From positions 1,812,591 through 1,876,590 of the forward strand of contig CM046341.1 of the NCBI GenBank assembly GCA_025403435.1: DNA of 64,000 bases, written 5' to 3'. A model generated the notes under the pieces. It was not told the origin of the DNA and did not search any database. It worked only from the letters and a program-made list of their open reading frames with translations. The translations under genes were made by a program, and so were the position numbers. Source of the DNA: Artocarpus heterophyllus (Eukaryota > Streptophyta > Magnoliopsida > Rosales > Moraceae). Shown here piece after piece: positions 35,101 through 48,021 of the stretch (position 1 is the first letter of the stretch; each line of letters begins with the position of its first letter).

Positions 35101-35141
35101 TTTTGTCAAATTTCATGGAGAGCTAGGGTTTCGGGTTTCCA

Positions 35142-35720
35142 TTTATATAAGAGAGAGAATGTAATTTTTGATCGGCTGCGGCTGGTTTGTGTGTGTGTCG
35201 GTTTTGGATTCCACATTTTCCTGTCTCACTCTTCTCTCTCTCTCTCTCTGTCACCTCCTCTGCTTTTTTTCTCTGCCGCGCACGCACAGTTGGCTCTCAT
35301 TGTCTCCTCCTCTTCCCTTTGCATGTCGGTTTAATAAGCTCCTCTCTTTCGATACTCTCCTTTTTCAAATCTCCGTCCGTTTCTCTCCCTCTCTCTCCTC
35401 TGTTTCTCTCTCAGCGCTAGTGAATAGTGATGAGTGATCTCTCCCTCTCTAGAGCCTGATCTCTCTTCTTTTTTCCCATCAAATGTTTCTCTTTCGGCAG
35501 AAATCGAATAGATCTATTTCAATCTCCTTCACAACCTCCTTGATTGCTCTGTTTTGATCTTGATCTTGATCTTGATCTCTCTCTGTTTCTCTCTCTACTC
35601 TCTCTCTTTCTTCCCCTGTTTCTCGACTCTTCCCTTTCGATCAAATCGCCGATACCCAGTTCAGTTTTTGACCTCTTCTCAACTGAGTTGAGCTCAGATC
35701 TTCGAAATAATCAATACAAA
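35142..35720 (+). promoter_or_regulatory. TATA box and long CT-rich leader with uORFs of the GATA gene
   Basis: TTATATAAG at about 35143-35151 is a good TATA box, predicting a start near 35175 and a leader of about 545 bases. The leader is CT-rich, with a CTTGAT repeat at 35555-35580. Upstream ATGs at 35323 (3 codons), 35430 (9 codons) and 35483 (about 24 codons) each open a short uORF ending before the main ATG at 35721. Such uORFs usually reduce translation. Confidence 0.6.
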
Positions 35721-36414
35721 ATGTTGGATCAGAGTGACAAAGTGAGTGATCAAAACCCCACGACTTAATCTCAATCTTTACTCTCTCTCCCCCTTCCTTT
35801 GATTCGAGTTGAGCCACTGATCAGATCGTTATTTGTTTTTTTATTTCTGATGCAGCGATCAGAGCCATTGGATAGCAACATCATGATCAATAACTCAAAT
35901 GGGAGCTCATCATCAGAGGAGAGCCAAAAGAAAACCTGCGCCGATTGTGGGACCACCAAAACCCCTCTCTGGAGAGGTGGGCCAGCTGGGCCTAAGGTAA
36001 TTTTTTTTTTTATCAGATCAAGATTTGATTATTTTCTTTTATTTATTATTATTTTTAATATTGTTTTTGTTTTGTTTTGTTTTGTATGTTTGTTATTTAT
36101 TTATTTATTTATTATTATTTTTTTCACAGTCGTTATGCAATGCATGTGGGATCAGAAGCCGGAAGAAGAGAAGAGCGATTCTGGGTTTGAACAAAGGAAG
36201 CTCTGAAGAGAGAAAAGCCAAAAAAAAGAATGGAAATAATAATAACAATAATGGGAAATTTGGAGATGGTTTGAAGCAGAAATTGATGATGGCTTTGGGA
36301 AGAGAAGTCTTGATGCAAAGATCAACGGTGGAGAGGCAACGAAAGAAGTTAGGTGAAGAGGAGCAAGCGGCTGTGCTTTTGATGGCTCTATCTTATGGCT
36401 CAGTTTATGCTTAG
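35721..36414 (+). CDS. LLM-domain B-class GATA transcription factor
   Basis: Zinc-finger factor expected to bind GATA motifs in the nucleus. Exons are 35721-35741 (only 7 codons, MLDQSDK), 35856-35996 and 36130-36414, joining in phase to 148 residues. The finger is C-A-D-C, 18 residues, C-N-A-C (TPLWRGGPAGPK then SLCNACGIRSRKKRR), the plant class B spacing. The second intron splits the finger. Ser-rich sequence precedes the finger and an Asn-rich run follows it. The end LLMALSYGSVYA carries the Leu-Leu-Met motif of LLM-domain B-GATAs. Short proteins of this build are the GATA15/16/17 group, related to GNC and GNL, with roles in greening and hormone responses. The subgroup is firm; the orthologue is not assigned. 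Confidence 0.95.
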
Positions 36415-39400
36415 GAGGAAATTATTTTAATAATAAAAATTTAGGATTTTTAGTTTTTTTTTTTTTTTCCTAACCTCTTTCTGTCTCTCTCTCTAAAAAT
36501 GTATCTTCCTTATGTGACTGTCCTTATCATGGGTGAAGATTTTTTTTTAAAAATTTTTAGTTTTTGTTATAGCTTGTTTGTTGTTTCTTCTTTGATTAGT
36601 TTCTTTCTCTTTTTTTTTTTGACTAACTGTTTTTGGGATATGGAGAGTACTTTGAGCAAGTGTAAGAATTTGTTGAAGATTAATTCTAATTATAGTTTTT
36701 GCTGTCATAATATTTGTTACTAGCTTAATCATGAATATTGTTGTGCCAATGATATTTCTCTCTCTTTATCTTTTATTTGTCCTTGGTATTTTTTATGCTT
36801 TGCATTTTCTTCTCGTGACTGCCATTTATCGGCCAAGCATAAATAATTTTGCCCGACCGTTGAGCCCCCTTTACCAATTCCAAAAGGAAAATTGAGGGGA
36901 AAATGAATGGTAATAAATGTAGAGGAATTCTAGTGTAATAAAGAATTTATTTTCTTTTCTTTTTTTCAAAAACAAAACAATATAGGTAGGGACAACGAGA
37001 GCGCGCGCCAAAGAAATCATGGGTTAGGGGGGAAAGAAAAAGGGAAAAATTTTAGAGGGAAGATTTTTTTTTTTTTTTTTTCATGAATAGAGGGCAGAAA
37101 TTTTGGGCAACTATAAAGATGAGAAAAAAGAGGGAACATGAAATCATTTTCCCGCTCTTTTTGGGTCATCAAATGATTGATGAACACTTGCATTACCAAC
37201 AAGTCTTTTTTTTTTTGGTAAATTGCTGTGAAATTAATTTACGTGAATCTTGCAAGAGAATATTTTTTAGTTATGGAGCCAAACGAGCTTATAAGCGGTG
37301 TATACAATTTTTTGTCTTCCACATCCTCCTGCTTTTTTTTTTTTTTTGGTTAGTGAGAAACATAATTAATAGGGTGTTTGGAAGGATGGTGAGAGGAAGG
37401 ATGGTGAGAACCAGTGGTGAGAACCACTTTTATTGGAGCATGTGAGAGTTTTATACTGTAGTATATTTTTTTATTGTTACTGTTGCATATGGAGCTTTAT
37501 ACTGTTCATAATTGAGATTGTGGTAGAAACTGAGTGGTTCTTACTACTGCCAAACACCCCTTAAAAAAAGTACTTTCTAAAGTATGGTTTTACTGGGGGT
37601 TCAAAAATTTGATTAAAGATACTAATTTGGGTTTAGAGTCCAAAAGAAGCCTCTTTGTGAAAGTAGACACAAAATCATTTGCATACTACCAGTCACCCAA
37701 AAACAGAAAGTTTTGATATAATGGAAAATCTATGCAGAATGAAAAAAAAAAAAAAAGGAATAACCAATGTGGAGGGGTACGAAACTAGCATTCCACAAAA
37801 ATTGACGAAGGCTAGTTTACAATGAAAACCCAAGCAAATTACATTAGCCAATTTTAAGGAAAAAATAAAGACCTCTATTTCCATATCCGGTAATCAATCT
37901 TAAATCTACTCATAATGATTTAAAAAGGAAACAAAGAAAAAAAAGACATTATTCATTATGGTTTATGGTACTATTTACAATTATTGGGCATTATTGAGCT
38001 TTACAAAAGATGAATAATCAAGGCCTCTTCATTTCCGTACCCCAAAGGTAGATGCCGTTAAGTTCCTTATCTAGTTGTCTGCTTCTCTCTGTCTTCCCAT
38101 TAAGTTTCATAATTCTTTTTTTAACGGGGAAGCTCCAGCCACGGTACAGTCTGTAGTTTGCACCATTAACGGAATGGCTTTGTAGCCAGAGAAACATGGC
38201 ATCTCTGTAGGGGGAGAAACCCGTCCATGCATCTATTTATCACAACCGTACAATTTAAATTAAAGGAGTGACGCAACTATTTCTCTCAAAAGTTATAACT
38301 ATTGAGAAATATGCAATCAAACTTTTTAAACACTTTTCCAGACCAAACTTAAGAATTGGCCTCAAGCTCTACTTGTTTTGGCCCTTATATCGAGGAAATC
38401 TTTGATTTGGTGCACTCAACAAAAGAGCTTAGATACTTCTTTAAAGCCCAAAACACATGGGTTGCCTTTTACGTTCTCGCATCATTTTTTCTTCCTTATA
38501 AGGTGTCCCTTCTAACTTTTGAAAGAGCTGCAATCAAATCTTTTAAACACACCCAAAACTATTCTCAAAAATTCACTCTAAGCTCTACTTATTTAGGTAT
38601 TTATTTCGAGAAGTCCTTTACGAATCTATGAACGTTTCCATTTTCTTCTTCGAGGTCCAAGCCACATAGACTGCTGGTCAAGTTCAAGTATGTTCGCGCA
38701 TCAATAACCCATTAGGCATATGAGGTGTTCCATATTGTTCCATTCTACTGTTTTTTTTTTTTTTTTCAAAAGCTTCACTTGTCAAGGTTTGTCAAGCCTC
38801 CAAAAGTCATCAACTCTATGATTACTTCCTTTTGCCAAGGGAGCACTATCATTACCTTGTTTTGTGGCTTTTTCTCCTGGAAAAATAACATGTATACGAT
38901 TACTCCAAGCATATAAAAATAGGAAAAGAAAAAAACAGAAGAAATTGAAGAAGCACCAAACAATAAACGTCATAGGCATGTGTTTTGGGGAGAATTACAT
39001 GGTAGGATGAATAATATTAAATCAATGCTACATTGTTTTAAACTGTCATATTTTTCATCAAAACTTCTGTTAAACTACGAATTTTACTATGGTATTATTC
39101 TTGTTTGGAACCGCACACCTTTGTAGTGTTTTGAACTTCCATTTTTTTATTATGCAAATTTATATTTTAAGGTGCAAATTAGGTTGAGTACTACTTTTAA
39201 CGTCTAACTATTCAACCATGCCGCTCTTTTATGTAAATTAGGATTGAATTTTTCTACATGGCCGGTATATTCAAATTTGAACTCTAAGATATATTCTGTA
39301 GTAATAATCAAGGGAAATTCATTAATAGAATCTAATATTTAATTAGATTTAATTAATAAATTTATTCTTAAAAATTATTTTTTTTGGTAAAAATTATGAT

Positions 39401-39690
39401 AATGTGCAAATAAGCAATATTAACAGGAAACTGTATTGTGAACTTGATACAATGTCGGATATTGTTAATACAGATTTTGTGAGTCAAAACACTCAAAAAT
39501 TTGTAAATAATATCCATAAAATAAATTTTATATCATAATTAATTATAAAATTGTGATATAAATGGATATGTAATTAAGGTATAAATAAGATAGAAAGTCT
39601 ACCAAAACCCTAAACTAGTGTAGAGAGGGTACGATGCGGTATAGGTATACTGCTAAGTGAAAACACAGATATAGAAAATGTTATGTTTGG
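36415..39690. other. Intergenic downstream of the GATA gene
   Basis: The 3'UTR probably ends within about 300 bases. 38300-38620 holds a loose direct repeat (TCAAGCTCTACTTGTTTTGG and CTAAGCTCTACTTATTTAGG), about 230 bp apart. No protein-like frame was recognised. A MITE lies at 37372-37560. Confidence 0.45.
37372..37560. mobile_element. hAT-like MITE, second copy, about 188 bp
   Basis: Same ends as the element at 3847-3999 (GGGTGTTTGG and CCAAACACCC) and the same core (GCATGTGAGAGTTTTATACT). A short internal duplication (GGAAGGATGGTGAGA) makes it longer. The target duplication is not clear. Confidence 0.7.
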
Positions 39691-42127
39691 CCTCCAAAAA
39701 TAAACTAAAGGCAAGTAAAATATTTTATACAATTTAAGAGTTTGTTTTGCACTGATTTTACTACGACAGTATAAGAAACATACCGTGTGGTGAAAAATTA
39801 TACTTTGTAAAATTTTTTGGGGCTCGCCAAGTGGACACCCATTAAAATTTCATTGGGCCACCATGCCATGAAAGGTGGCCCAATCACACCAAGCCACCTT
39901 AGGTAAGCTAATTGATTACTTGGTGAGTCACCCACCAAAATAAGCATAAATTAAATTTGAAATGAACCAATTTTTTTTTCCATTTCTTCTTCCTTTACCA
40001 CGGCAGCCATTGAAGCACCTTTCCAAACATTTTTCAACTTCACATCTTTGCAAAATTGGCCACAAGTGAGTTCAAGAAGCAAAGTTCAAAGGATTTTATC
40101 AAATTTATGGTAAAAAACCTAAAAAATTTTTCAAGTTTTCTTAGGGCTTTTCTTGGGTAGAGGAGGAAAGTTGATTTAAGGTATTTTTGTATGAAAATGC
40201 CTAAGAAAAAGTTTCAAAGGAGCCCTTGGAAAGGCTAGAAGCATGAAGTTTTCATTTGGGTAAGTTTTGATTCCTTAAACTTAAAGTTTAGTGGTTTTTG
40301 TTTTGATTTTTGTTATTTCAAAAAGCATGTGGGTATTCAAGCAAAGTTTTGATTAAATTCCATGGGTATATGATTTATGGCATGCTGGAATGGTTGTAAT
40401 TAGGGATTGAATGTGCAAAATGTTAGTTATGCAAAATAGGTTATTTTTGTAATTTTAATGCTAGCTTTGCAAAAATAGTGATTGGGCATGAAATGGTTTA
40501 GACAAAGGTTGGTTGAAAATCGCATCCGTTTGTAAGATATTAATTTTATAAGAATTTGTTAAAATTAGGAAAAAAATTTAAAAGGGCAAAAATGTCATTT
40601 TTCAAAAGGATTTGGGATATGGTATTTTGAGCAAAAATGATCCTTATGAAAAATAGAAAATTATGGTTTAAAAAGATTAATTTCAGTCCTAGGGTAAAAT
40701 TGTCAAAATTTTCAGATAAGGGGCAAAATTGTAAAGTTTTATTAAAATGGGACATCGATGTAAAATAAGAGACCCGACACCCCAAGGTATTATTTTAAGA
40801 TCAATACGCAACTATTTTTGTTAAAATAGTAAAATCAAGCTTGGGAAAATTTAGGAGGCCCACCGAGGGTAAAATCGTCATTTTTTCACGAATAATCCAA
40901 ATCGCTCTGAAACATTCCAAAGGGGAAAAGGGGATGATTAGAAAGATTTCCACCCTTCGTTTAGAGACGATAAGGTAGAGTAAGATAGAGTAAGAGAACC
41001 CGGATTATCGAAGTTGTATATAGTTATGCAACTCAATCTATTAATTAACGATCGTTTTGTATTGATACATAGAAGAAGTAGTGAAAATTTGTCTAATAGC
41101 ATTGTAATTGGCCAAACAGGATCCTAGAAGTCTAGAAAAGAGGAAACTGAGATCAACTTGTGCAGTAACCCAAATCAAGTAAGTACTCATCCCAACTATA
41201 GTGTAGAAATATAGGTATAGAATATGATATATATATATGTATATATGTGTATATATCAAAGTGTATACCTATGTGTATGCTATAATATAAGTACCTGAGA
41301 GTATATTAATGTATACCTGTGAGTATATAAAATATACACATGCGTGTATATTATGTCATGTACCTGTGTGTATACTAATGTGTACCTGTGAGTATATAAA
41401 GTATTTATTTGTGTATACAATATAGTATAAGAGTATTTCTGTTTTATGTATAACATGTGATTATAACTTCATGCATGGTATGATAACTATAATAATTGGA
41501 CTGGTAAATATATCACCAGAATTAAGAGGAGTGTCGTACTGACTCTTGACTCAAGAGGAGTTTAAGGATATAGTGTGGTCTCGGTGTCACGTAGACCTAT
41601 GTGCTCAATGGTACAAACACTTGGGTCCTAGCAAAGGATAAGACATAAATTGGATAAAAAATGTTCATAAGAAAGTATAACCAGATTATGCATTTTAGTG
41701 AATGTGCATGTGGGCTGTATTGGGACTTACTGGACGTAAGCTCACTTAGTATTTCATGCTGTAGGTATTCTCACTAAAAGGTCAGAGTAAATTCACTGAT
41801 GAGCTAGCAGAGCGATATGAGTAGTGTGTAGAATAGGCATGGAAGTCACCGCAGTTATGTTTCCACTGTAGTATATTTTAAGTTATTTTGAAACATGTTG
41901 TATAAAAGCTGAAACGTAATTAAGTAAGACAAAACCTCTCTCGAGAGTATTTGGCAAACAGTACTGTAAAGAAAGTGTGTTTATGCAAATATATGTATAT
42001 ATTTGTACTTTGAAAGTTACTAAAATCAATATATGTAAAATATTTAAAAAAAATATTCTTAAGTTTTACATTTATACGTATATAAGAAAATGGTTTATCA
42101 CAGCCCGAAAAAAGACGGGTTGTGACA
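39690..42127 (+). mobile_element. LTR-derived block related to the 31-kb solo LTR
   Basis: 39690-40060 matches, in reverse complement, 31550-32350 of the solo LTR. Shared words include GCCTCCAAAAATAAACTAAA, a GACACCCATT / GGGTGGCC region, and CGGCAGCCAT followed by TTTTTCAACTTC and CATCTTTGCAAAA. The right end GACGGGTTGTGACA at 42127 is a plausible LTR terminus. The left end was not found, so it is diverged or truncated. 41291-41430 has a 69-bp tandem duplication starting GTACCTG. No pol frame was seen. Confidence 0.6.
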
Positions 42128-43761
42128 TATTTCCTTGATTCACATTTGGTGGAACGACCGCATTGGTACAAAAGTTGTAACATGGGAAAACCACATAAAA
42201 CATACTATTTCTAAGTGTTCATAAATGAAAGGTACCCAAAGATTGATGGTGAACTTCAATGGGAGCTTCTCTTGAAGTAATAACACGTAGATTTAGTCAC
42301 CACCCGAGCCAAAAAGGACTATCTAAATGGATTCTTTTCCGTCAATGAACTCCAATTGCATCATAAGAATTACAAAAGACTTATTTTAATAAACCGGAGT
42401 AGGATTTTTATACCAACCCCAACTAGTAAGAGGCTTGCTATTGATGTTCCTTTGTTAAAGAAAGTGTTAAGGTCCAGTCCACGTAGACTGAATATTAAAG
42501 AGTCATGGATCCCCAAAGTTTGGATCTTAACTCTCAAGTCAAAGATGAAGCTCTAGAGGTTGTTGAAGGCACCATCCCATGGACAATTAAAGCATTGAAT
42601 ATAAAAGAAATAATGCTCACACTCTCAGGCCACAATACAATGTATCAAAAAACTATTCAAAATTGTAGTTGGGTTAGGTTTTTGAATTATGAGACAGCAC
42701 TATTGTAGCCCAACTGAACTGGACCATTTGTGATTTTCAGGCCTACACAGCAATGTAAGCTCCAAAGCTTGGGCCCCGTTTGGGTAGCCAATGGGAGGTC
42801 AATCAAAGAAATACTGCATTGTTTGTCAATCTCACCAATCCTACGAGAAAGTTAGAAATGTAACACTTTTAGATAGTATAAATACATAATTGATCATAAG
42901 TATTTAAAATTAAAATATGGCAAACAAGTATTATTTAAAGGTATTTAATCTTTTTGGCTAAAAAAAGTTACATATATATAATGAAGAAAAAAAGTGATAG
43001 AGCAAAATAGTAACAATAAAGAAGCAGTATGCCATCTAATGTATTCGTCAACAACGTATAAATCAAAAAGTAGGTTCAAACCAATGTTAGCAAATATTTT
43101 TAGGCTTGGTTCAAATCATCGATTCAATTTTTTTAACCGAAAATACCTTCAAACTTAGGATTTACACCCTTGTCTTTAATTGGTTTGAACTTTTAATTCA
43201 AACAATATTTTCAAACTTTTCTTTCACATCACAAGGTTTCAGATCAAAATGTTTCAAACCCCGGAGCAAAATTGATTCTTTATCTTCAAACAATATGTTG
43301 GTAGATGGGGTAGATGAAATAGTTGGTGCCCCTCAAAGAGGTTAGAAAGGGCATAAAACTTGTCTACAACTACACCTGTCTAGCCCCTAGCATTTAACCA
43401 CCAATATAGTCCTAGTTCTTGATATTTATATTATATGTATACACATAGGGACGCTGATAATTTATTGCATAGGTTTCTTGTAAAATATGTTGAGCAAATT
43501 CGCTTGCTTTAATACGTCATCCTTCATGTCTCGTATTCCTTCTTTTTTTTTGGTAGACAAGGGGGTTACGGCGACCCAAAAAAACAAAGAAAACAACTGC
43601 CTCGTATTCCAATGCAACAACTTAAAATTTAATTGAGTCAAATATAAACATGTAAAGAAACATTCAATGACTAAGAAAATGTGTCGGAAATTGACTTTTG
43701 TTTGCCCACTCTGAACTAGGTAAATGGCCTAAATAAACTGTTTTTTAAGCAAATTACTAGA

Positions 43762-43892
43762 TTGTTTGGGAGCGCTTGAAATTAAAATTGATAGTCTAAA
43801 AACTGTAGCATATGAGAATTTTATACTGGAATAATTTATTGTAGCTGCTGAAAGCTTTACACAAATGATTTCAACCAGGCTCCCAAATAAGC
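43762..43892. mobile_element. MITE with TTTGGGAGC ends
   Basis: The left end TTGTTTGGGAGCGCTTGAAA is matched by the right end on the other strand (CTTATTTGGGAGCCTGGTTG). It contains CTGTAGCATATGAGAATTTT, the core shared with the elements at 3847 and 37372. Confidence 0.6.
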
Positions 43893-43917
43893 CTTATATG
43901 TGTGTGTATATATATAT

Positions 43918-44062
43918 ATTATGTTTGGAAGTGGTTCTAACCACACAGATAAAGCTTTGACATCCTATAATATAAAGTAGAAATTAACTACAAAGTAAGA
44001 CTCACATGTGATATTGTATACAATTTCAACCACACAATTTAACTGCTTTCCCAAACATGATA
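43918..44062. mobile_element. MITE with ATGTTTGG ends
   Basis: The left end TATGTTTGGAAGTGGTTCTA and the right end on the other strand (TCATGTTTGGGAAAGCAGTT) form inverted repeats. An inner GGTTCTAACCACAC versus GTGTGGTTGAAATT pairing extends them. About 145 bp. Confidence 0.5.
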
Positions 44063-44237
44063 ATATGTTTTTACTCTTACATGGCTGATGCCACAGCATT
44101 CCAAACTCAAACTCTACTTGTCTCGTGTTGTTTGACCTAGTGAATGTAGCGTGGGGTTTTATTAAAGTTGTTTTGAATGTGGATTTTATTAAAGTTTTGT
44201 TGAGCACGCATTTTGTTTTTTAATCTGATTGAATATG

Positions 44238-44270
<33 letters not shown>

Positions 44271-46933
44271 CGGAAATGCACAACATCATGAGTATAGAGT
44301 TTATATTTCACCATAAATTTTTTAATTTATTTTTGGGTTTAGTATTTGTGCTCTTTATTTTTCATGGTTTAGTATTTTCAACTTTTAACGAATGTCAACC
44401 TCCGTTATAAATTTTAGAGGAAATCCATAACTAATGAGCGACTGAATTTAAAAAAAAAAAAGTAAGTAATAGTATTAAAGCTAAAGTGCCAATTTACGGG
44501 AAATTCGAGCAGCCCAAATTATTAAAAAATATATTGACTATAAATTTATCTTCAATTTAACATGCCTTAAAAATTCAAATTAATTGCTACTATCTTATAA
44601 AGTTAACTAAAATGCCAACAAAAAAAAATGCAAGGAAGAATGTTCCACAAAACTACAAGAAACTCAAGAACATAGATGCTAGACGCCATTTTGTTATTAT
44701 TATTATTATTATTATTTGAGAATTTTGTGTTAAAAATACTTCATTAGGACGTAACTCTTACATGATTCGAATAACATCATAGTTACATGAATATCGTATG
44801 GAAAAATCTATACGAATTTGACAATTCCAGGTTATTTGATAGAAGATGTGACGATTCAAAATTTTTCTTTAAAGTTTATTATTATTATTTTTTTTGTAGA
44901 AAAAAAAAGGTTAAACAAAGAGAAGATAAAACAGCATTCTCTTTGCCCACGGTTGACACTTGACTGGACCCCACCAGCCCGCATCAGACTACGTGCCTTC
45001 CAGCTAATTGATCTAGCCGCCTTGTCTGGCCACTTGTGCCCTTCTGTCCTATCCTCTCCTCCATGCAGAACCCCCAGCTTCCATGCCCTTTTTTATTATT
45101 TTCATTTCTCTTCTCTTTTCTTCACTGGATAAGCTTACACTTCCTATGCCATGTGCCTATTATTCGTCATCTTCATCCTCTTTTTATAAACTAAAACAAA
45201 CAAAAAAATCTAACGGTGGAGAATAAACCGATGGAGAATAAGTGTTTGAATCGTCGAATTAATATTTTTAACAATTTAATACATGACTAAAAATAATTTT
45301 ACATCGTAGTGTTATAAATTTTTGACGTAAATAATTATAAAAAAATTTTATTCCTAACAGTTAAAACACCATATTCTTTTAGTGAAATAAAATTGCCATC
45401 TTCGCTACAAAAAATTCCAAACAAAAAAAAGGCAACTTTTTCTACTGAGTAGTAAAAAAAATAACTTATTTGTAGATATTTATTTTTTGCCATTAGATAT
45501 ACAAAAAAGAGTAATTTTGAGTGAATCTAATAGCTCAAAAACATGTCCTATCTGTGGGGATCCCCACCAAAGAAGGTCCAAACAATAAAAGAAACAAAAA
45601 GGGCCTGAACTTCTAACCAAGTTGGCCGGTGATCAATCTTTTCAGAATCATATATTCACTTGATATTAGTCGGAAAATGGTTTTGCTTTGGCCATTCAAG
45701 GGAAAAGCATCATCTTTTTCTCCCTCTTTTCTTCCTCTTGTTAGGAAAGAGGACATCCAACTTTTTCTCCCACATGGAACCATTATTACTATGAAAAAGG
45801 GCCAAAAAAAAAAAAACAAAAAGATCTGTGGTACACAACAAAATTCGTGAAACCACAGTGAAACCCCTAAAGAAAAACATAATCACAAATTTTTCCCTCT
45901 TATATTTTCCTTTTTGTTATTATTTTTCGTTTGAATAATATTTAATTCATGGGCCACCCCTTTGCTTCCAACGAGAAAAATGTAATCCACGTTGGATACA
46001 TTTTTGCTTGCAGTTGGCACCGTCACTGCCACATAGGTGTGATTACTTACTAGAATCCATGAGAATAATGAGTGTCAGAATAAAAACAAAACTATAAAAT
46101 GAAGGATCCTGTCTTCCAAAAACTCTAGTTAATACAAAAGCAAATGATTTTTTTGTATATTGTGAGACCCACAATTGAATTGAAAGCAAAAGCATCTCTA
46201 GACAGTTTACAATGTTAACCGTATGATTGAGGTGGAATAGGGACAGGTTCAATCTTGATAATGTTAGAACTTGTTGGGCTTCACCAAACAAAAAGGAACC
46301 ATAAAAAAAGTAAAAATTCTTTACTAGGGTATTAAAAGAATATATATTTTTTCTTAAAAAATACACAATTTTTCTCATATTAATTTTTTTTTATTATGAC
46401 ATGTTTTTTATGTGATTGTATGGATGGTAATTATATTGCGCTGATAAGGTATTTTTTTCATACCCTAATATTAGGAAAAAAGAAAAAGAAAAAGGATAAT
46501 GAAGGATCTGTCACAACTTTTCTTTTTTGGGCTATAAAAAGAAATTGAAAATGCACCCATTGGGGCGGGGCCACGAATGTTTTCACCCTTTTTCTGAAGG
46601 GGGAGGGTGACCTCAATTATAAGGACCCAGCCGACTCACATTCTGGCTCTATGCGCTTCATCAATTATTGTCGTTTTGATGCCTAGCAATCAAGAAGCTA
46701 CTATAACAAAAATAAACAAATAAATACATAAATAAATAAAGGTTCAACCTCAATTGTTACTTTTTAGCAAGAGTTCTAAAAAAAAAAAAAAGAAAACTTA
46801 TGATAAGTACACTAAAAAATTATATTGGGCAAAAAATGACCAACAATTTCACTTTGTTGTCTTGGCAACAATAAAAACATAATAATAATAATAATAACAA
46901 TAATATTTGATAAACAAAACTAGATACAAATTG

Positions 46934-47152
46934 TCATACCAAATTACAGATCAACCTACACAAGAAGCAGAGATCAAAGAGTGCGAGAAAGAGAAGGGAA
47001 AGTACATTTTCATTGCATAAGCTTTCCAGCATTTCCGGTGGGCTGTCCTGTGGCACAGAATTCCAGTGAAGGGCATTTCCGGAAACCAACAATTTTTTAG
47101 AGAGAGAAACTTCTGAGTTGTACTCTCTCACCTCTTCTCCTTTCATCTGCAC
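46934..47152 (-). other. Unassigned open frame, possible small gene or exon
   Basis: 72 codons on - reading KGEEVREYNSEVSLSKKLLV, then a C-terminal hydrophobic stretch (SLLFLALFDLCFLCRLI). Composition is less AT-biased than the surroundings. I do not recognise it. It could be the last exon of an unseen gene, a transcript of the adjacent promoter region or chance. Confidence 0.2.
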
Positions 47153-47411
47153 ATTCCTTAAACTGCGAATCTTTTTTTTTTTTTTGGGTAATGGAATGGA
47201 AACTAGATCTGCGAATCTGCCACCTTATTTTATATATATATATATATATATATATTCTTCTTACCTTTTTCTTTTTTTATTTTCTAAAAAAAGAAAACTT
47301 TTTTTCTTCCGTAAACTTTCCTTCTAAACAAAACAATACTAAAGAAGAAAAACGACAATGGAAACCAAAGAAGAGAATAGAAATAGTAACAATGATTTTG
47401 ATGAGGGATGA

Positions 47412-47867
47412 TTAGTGCCGTTTGAGGGAGGCGGAGGGCCTGTAGTGGTAGAATGGGAAGTAAGGGACAATCGGGTTAGGCGGCGGCGGAGTTGGGTAGT
47501 TCTTGTTGTACGGCGCCGGTGGATAGTAGTAAACTCCACCGCCGCCTCCACCGGCGGAGGGTGGTGGGGGAGAGTAGTAGGGGTAGGAGGGGTGTGACGG
47601 TGGAGGAGGGGAGGAGTAGGAAGGCGGAGGAGGGCAGTTGGAGGACGACGACGGCGGCGGAGACGGCGGAGGAGGGGAAGGAGGCGGCGGAGAGGGGACG
47701 GCACCGCCGCAGGGGTTGTCGCAGGCAGAGCACATTGTGCAGGCGATCTGGTAGTTTGTTGTCGTTTTTGGGGTGGTTGTTTTCGTTTGCTTGGTTGTTG
47801 GTAGGAGGAGGAGGATTAGGAGGAGAGAGAGGAGGAGGAATGGGAGTTTGTGTTTGCTATTTTCCAT
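47412..47867 (-). CDS. Secreted proline-rich (extensin-like) protein
   Basis: Single-exon gene of 151 residues. Residues 8-23 are a Leu-rich signal peptide core (LPFLLLSLLLILLLLP). A Thr/Lys stretch follows, then a Cys cluster IACTMCSACDNPCGG at about 42-56. The rest is Pro-rich: SPPPPSPPPPSPPP, SSPPPPSHPSYPYYSPPPPS, a Gly run and VYYYPPAPY. SPPPP blocks are hydroxylation and arabinosylation sites, and YYY/YPYY are possible cross-link sites, so a cell-wall role is likely. It lacks the long repeat array of classical extensins and has no leucine-rich repeats. Long frames on the opposite strand are only mirror images of the biased codons. The upstream leader (toward 48100) is rich in CT repeats and poly-A on -. 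Confidence 0.88.
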   Translation of the reverse strand: MENSKHKLPFLLLSLLLILLLLPTTKQTKTTTPKTTTNYQIACTMCSACDNPCGGAVPSPPPPSPPPPSPPPSSSSNCPPPPSYSSPPPPSHPSYPYYSPPPPSAGGGGGGVYYYPPAPYNKNYPTPPPPNPIVPYFPFYHYRPSASLKRH

Positions 47868-47990
47868 TTTGAGGAAGGAGATTTATAATGGGAAATTCAG
47901 CTTCTTGTTTTAGAGAGAGAGAGAGAGAGATCTTAAGTAATTGGTAATAGCTAGCTAGATCAATTAAGTGAAGAGGAAGGAGAGGGGTTT

Positions 47991-48021
<31 letters not shown>

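Larger units (their letters stand above)
42128..46930. other. Intergenic with small elements
   Basis: No gene was recognised. 42440-42710 has an open frame without known motifs. Two MITEs lie at 43762-43892 and 43918-44062. TA microsatellite at 44243-44270 and TTA repeat at 44693-44716. 44940-45120 is locally GC-rich, with an open frame of low information. Confidence 0.45.

Noticed and set aside
44818..45132. 104-codon frame in a locally GC-rich stretch
   Set aside because: No recognisable motif, T-rich ends and no splice or promoter context.
47339..47872. Several 60-126-codon frames overlapping the proline-rich gene
   Set aside because: They are shadow frames caused by the CCN/GGN codon bias of the real minus-strand gene; none has a signal peptide plus ordered motifs.
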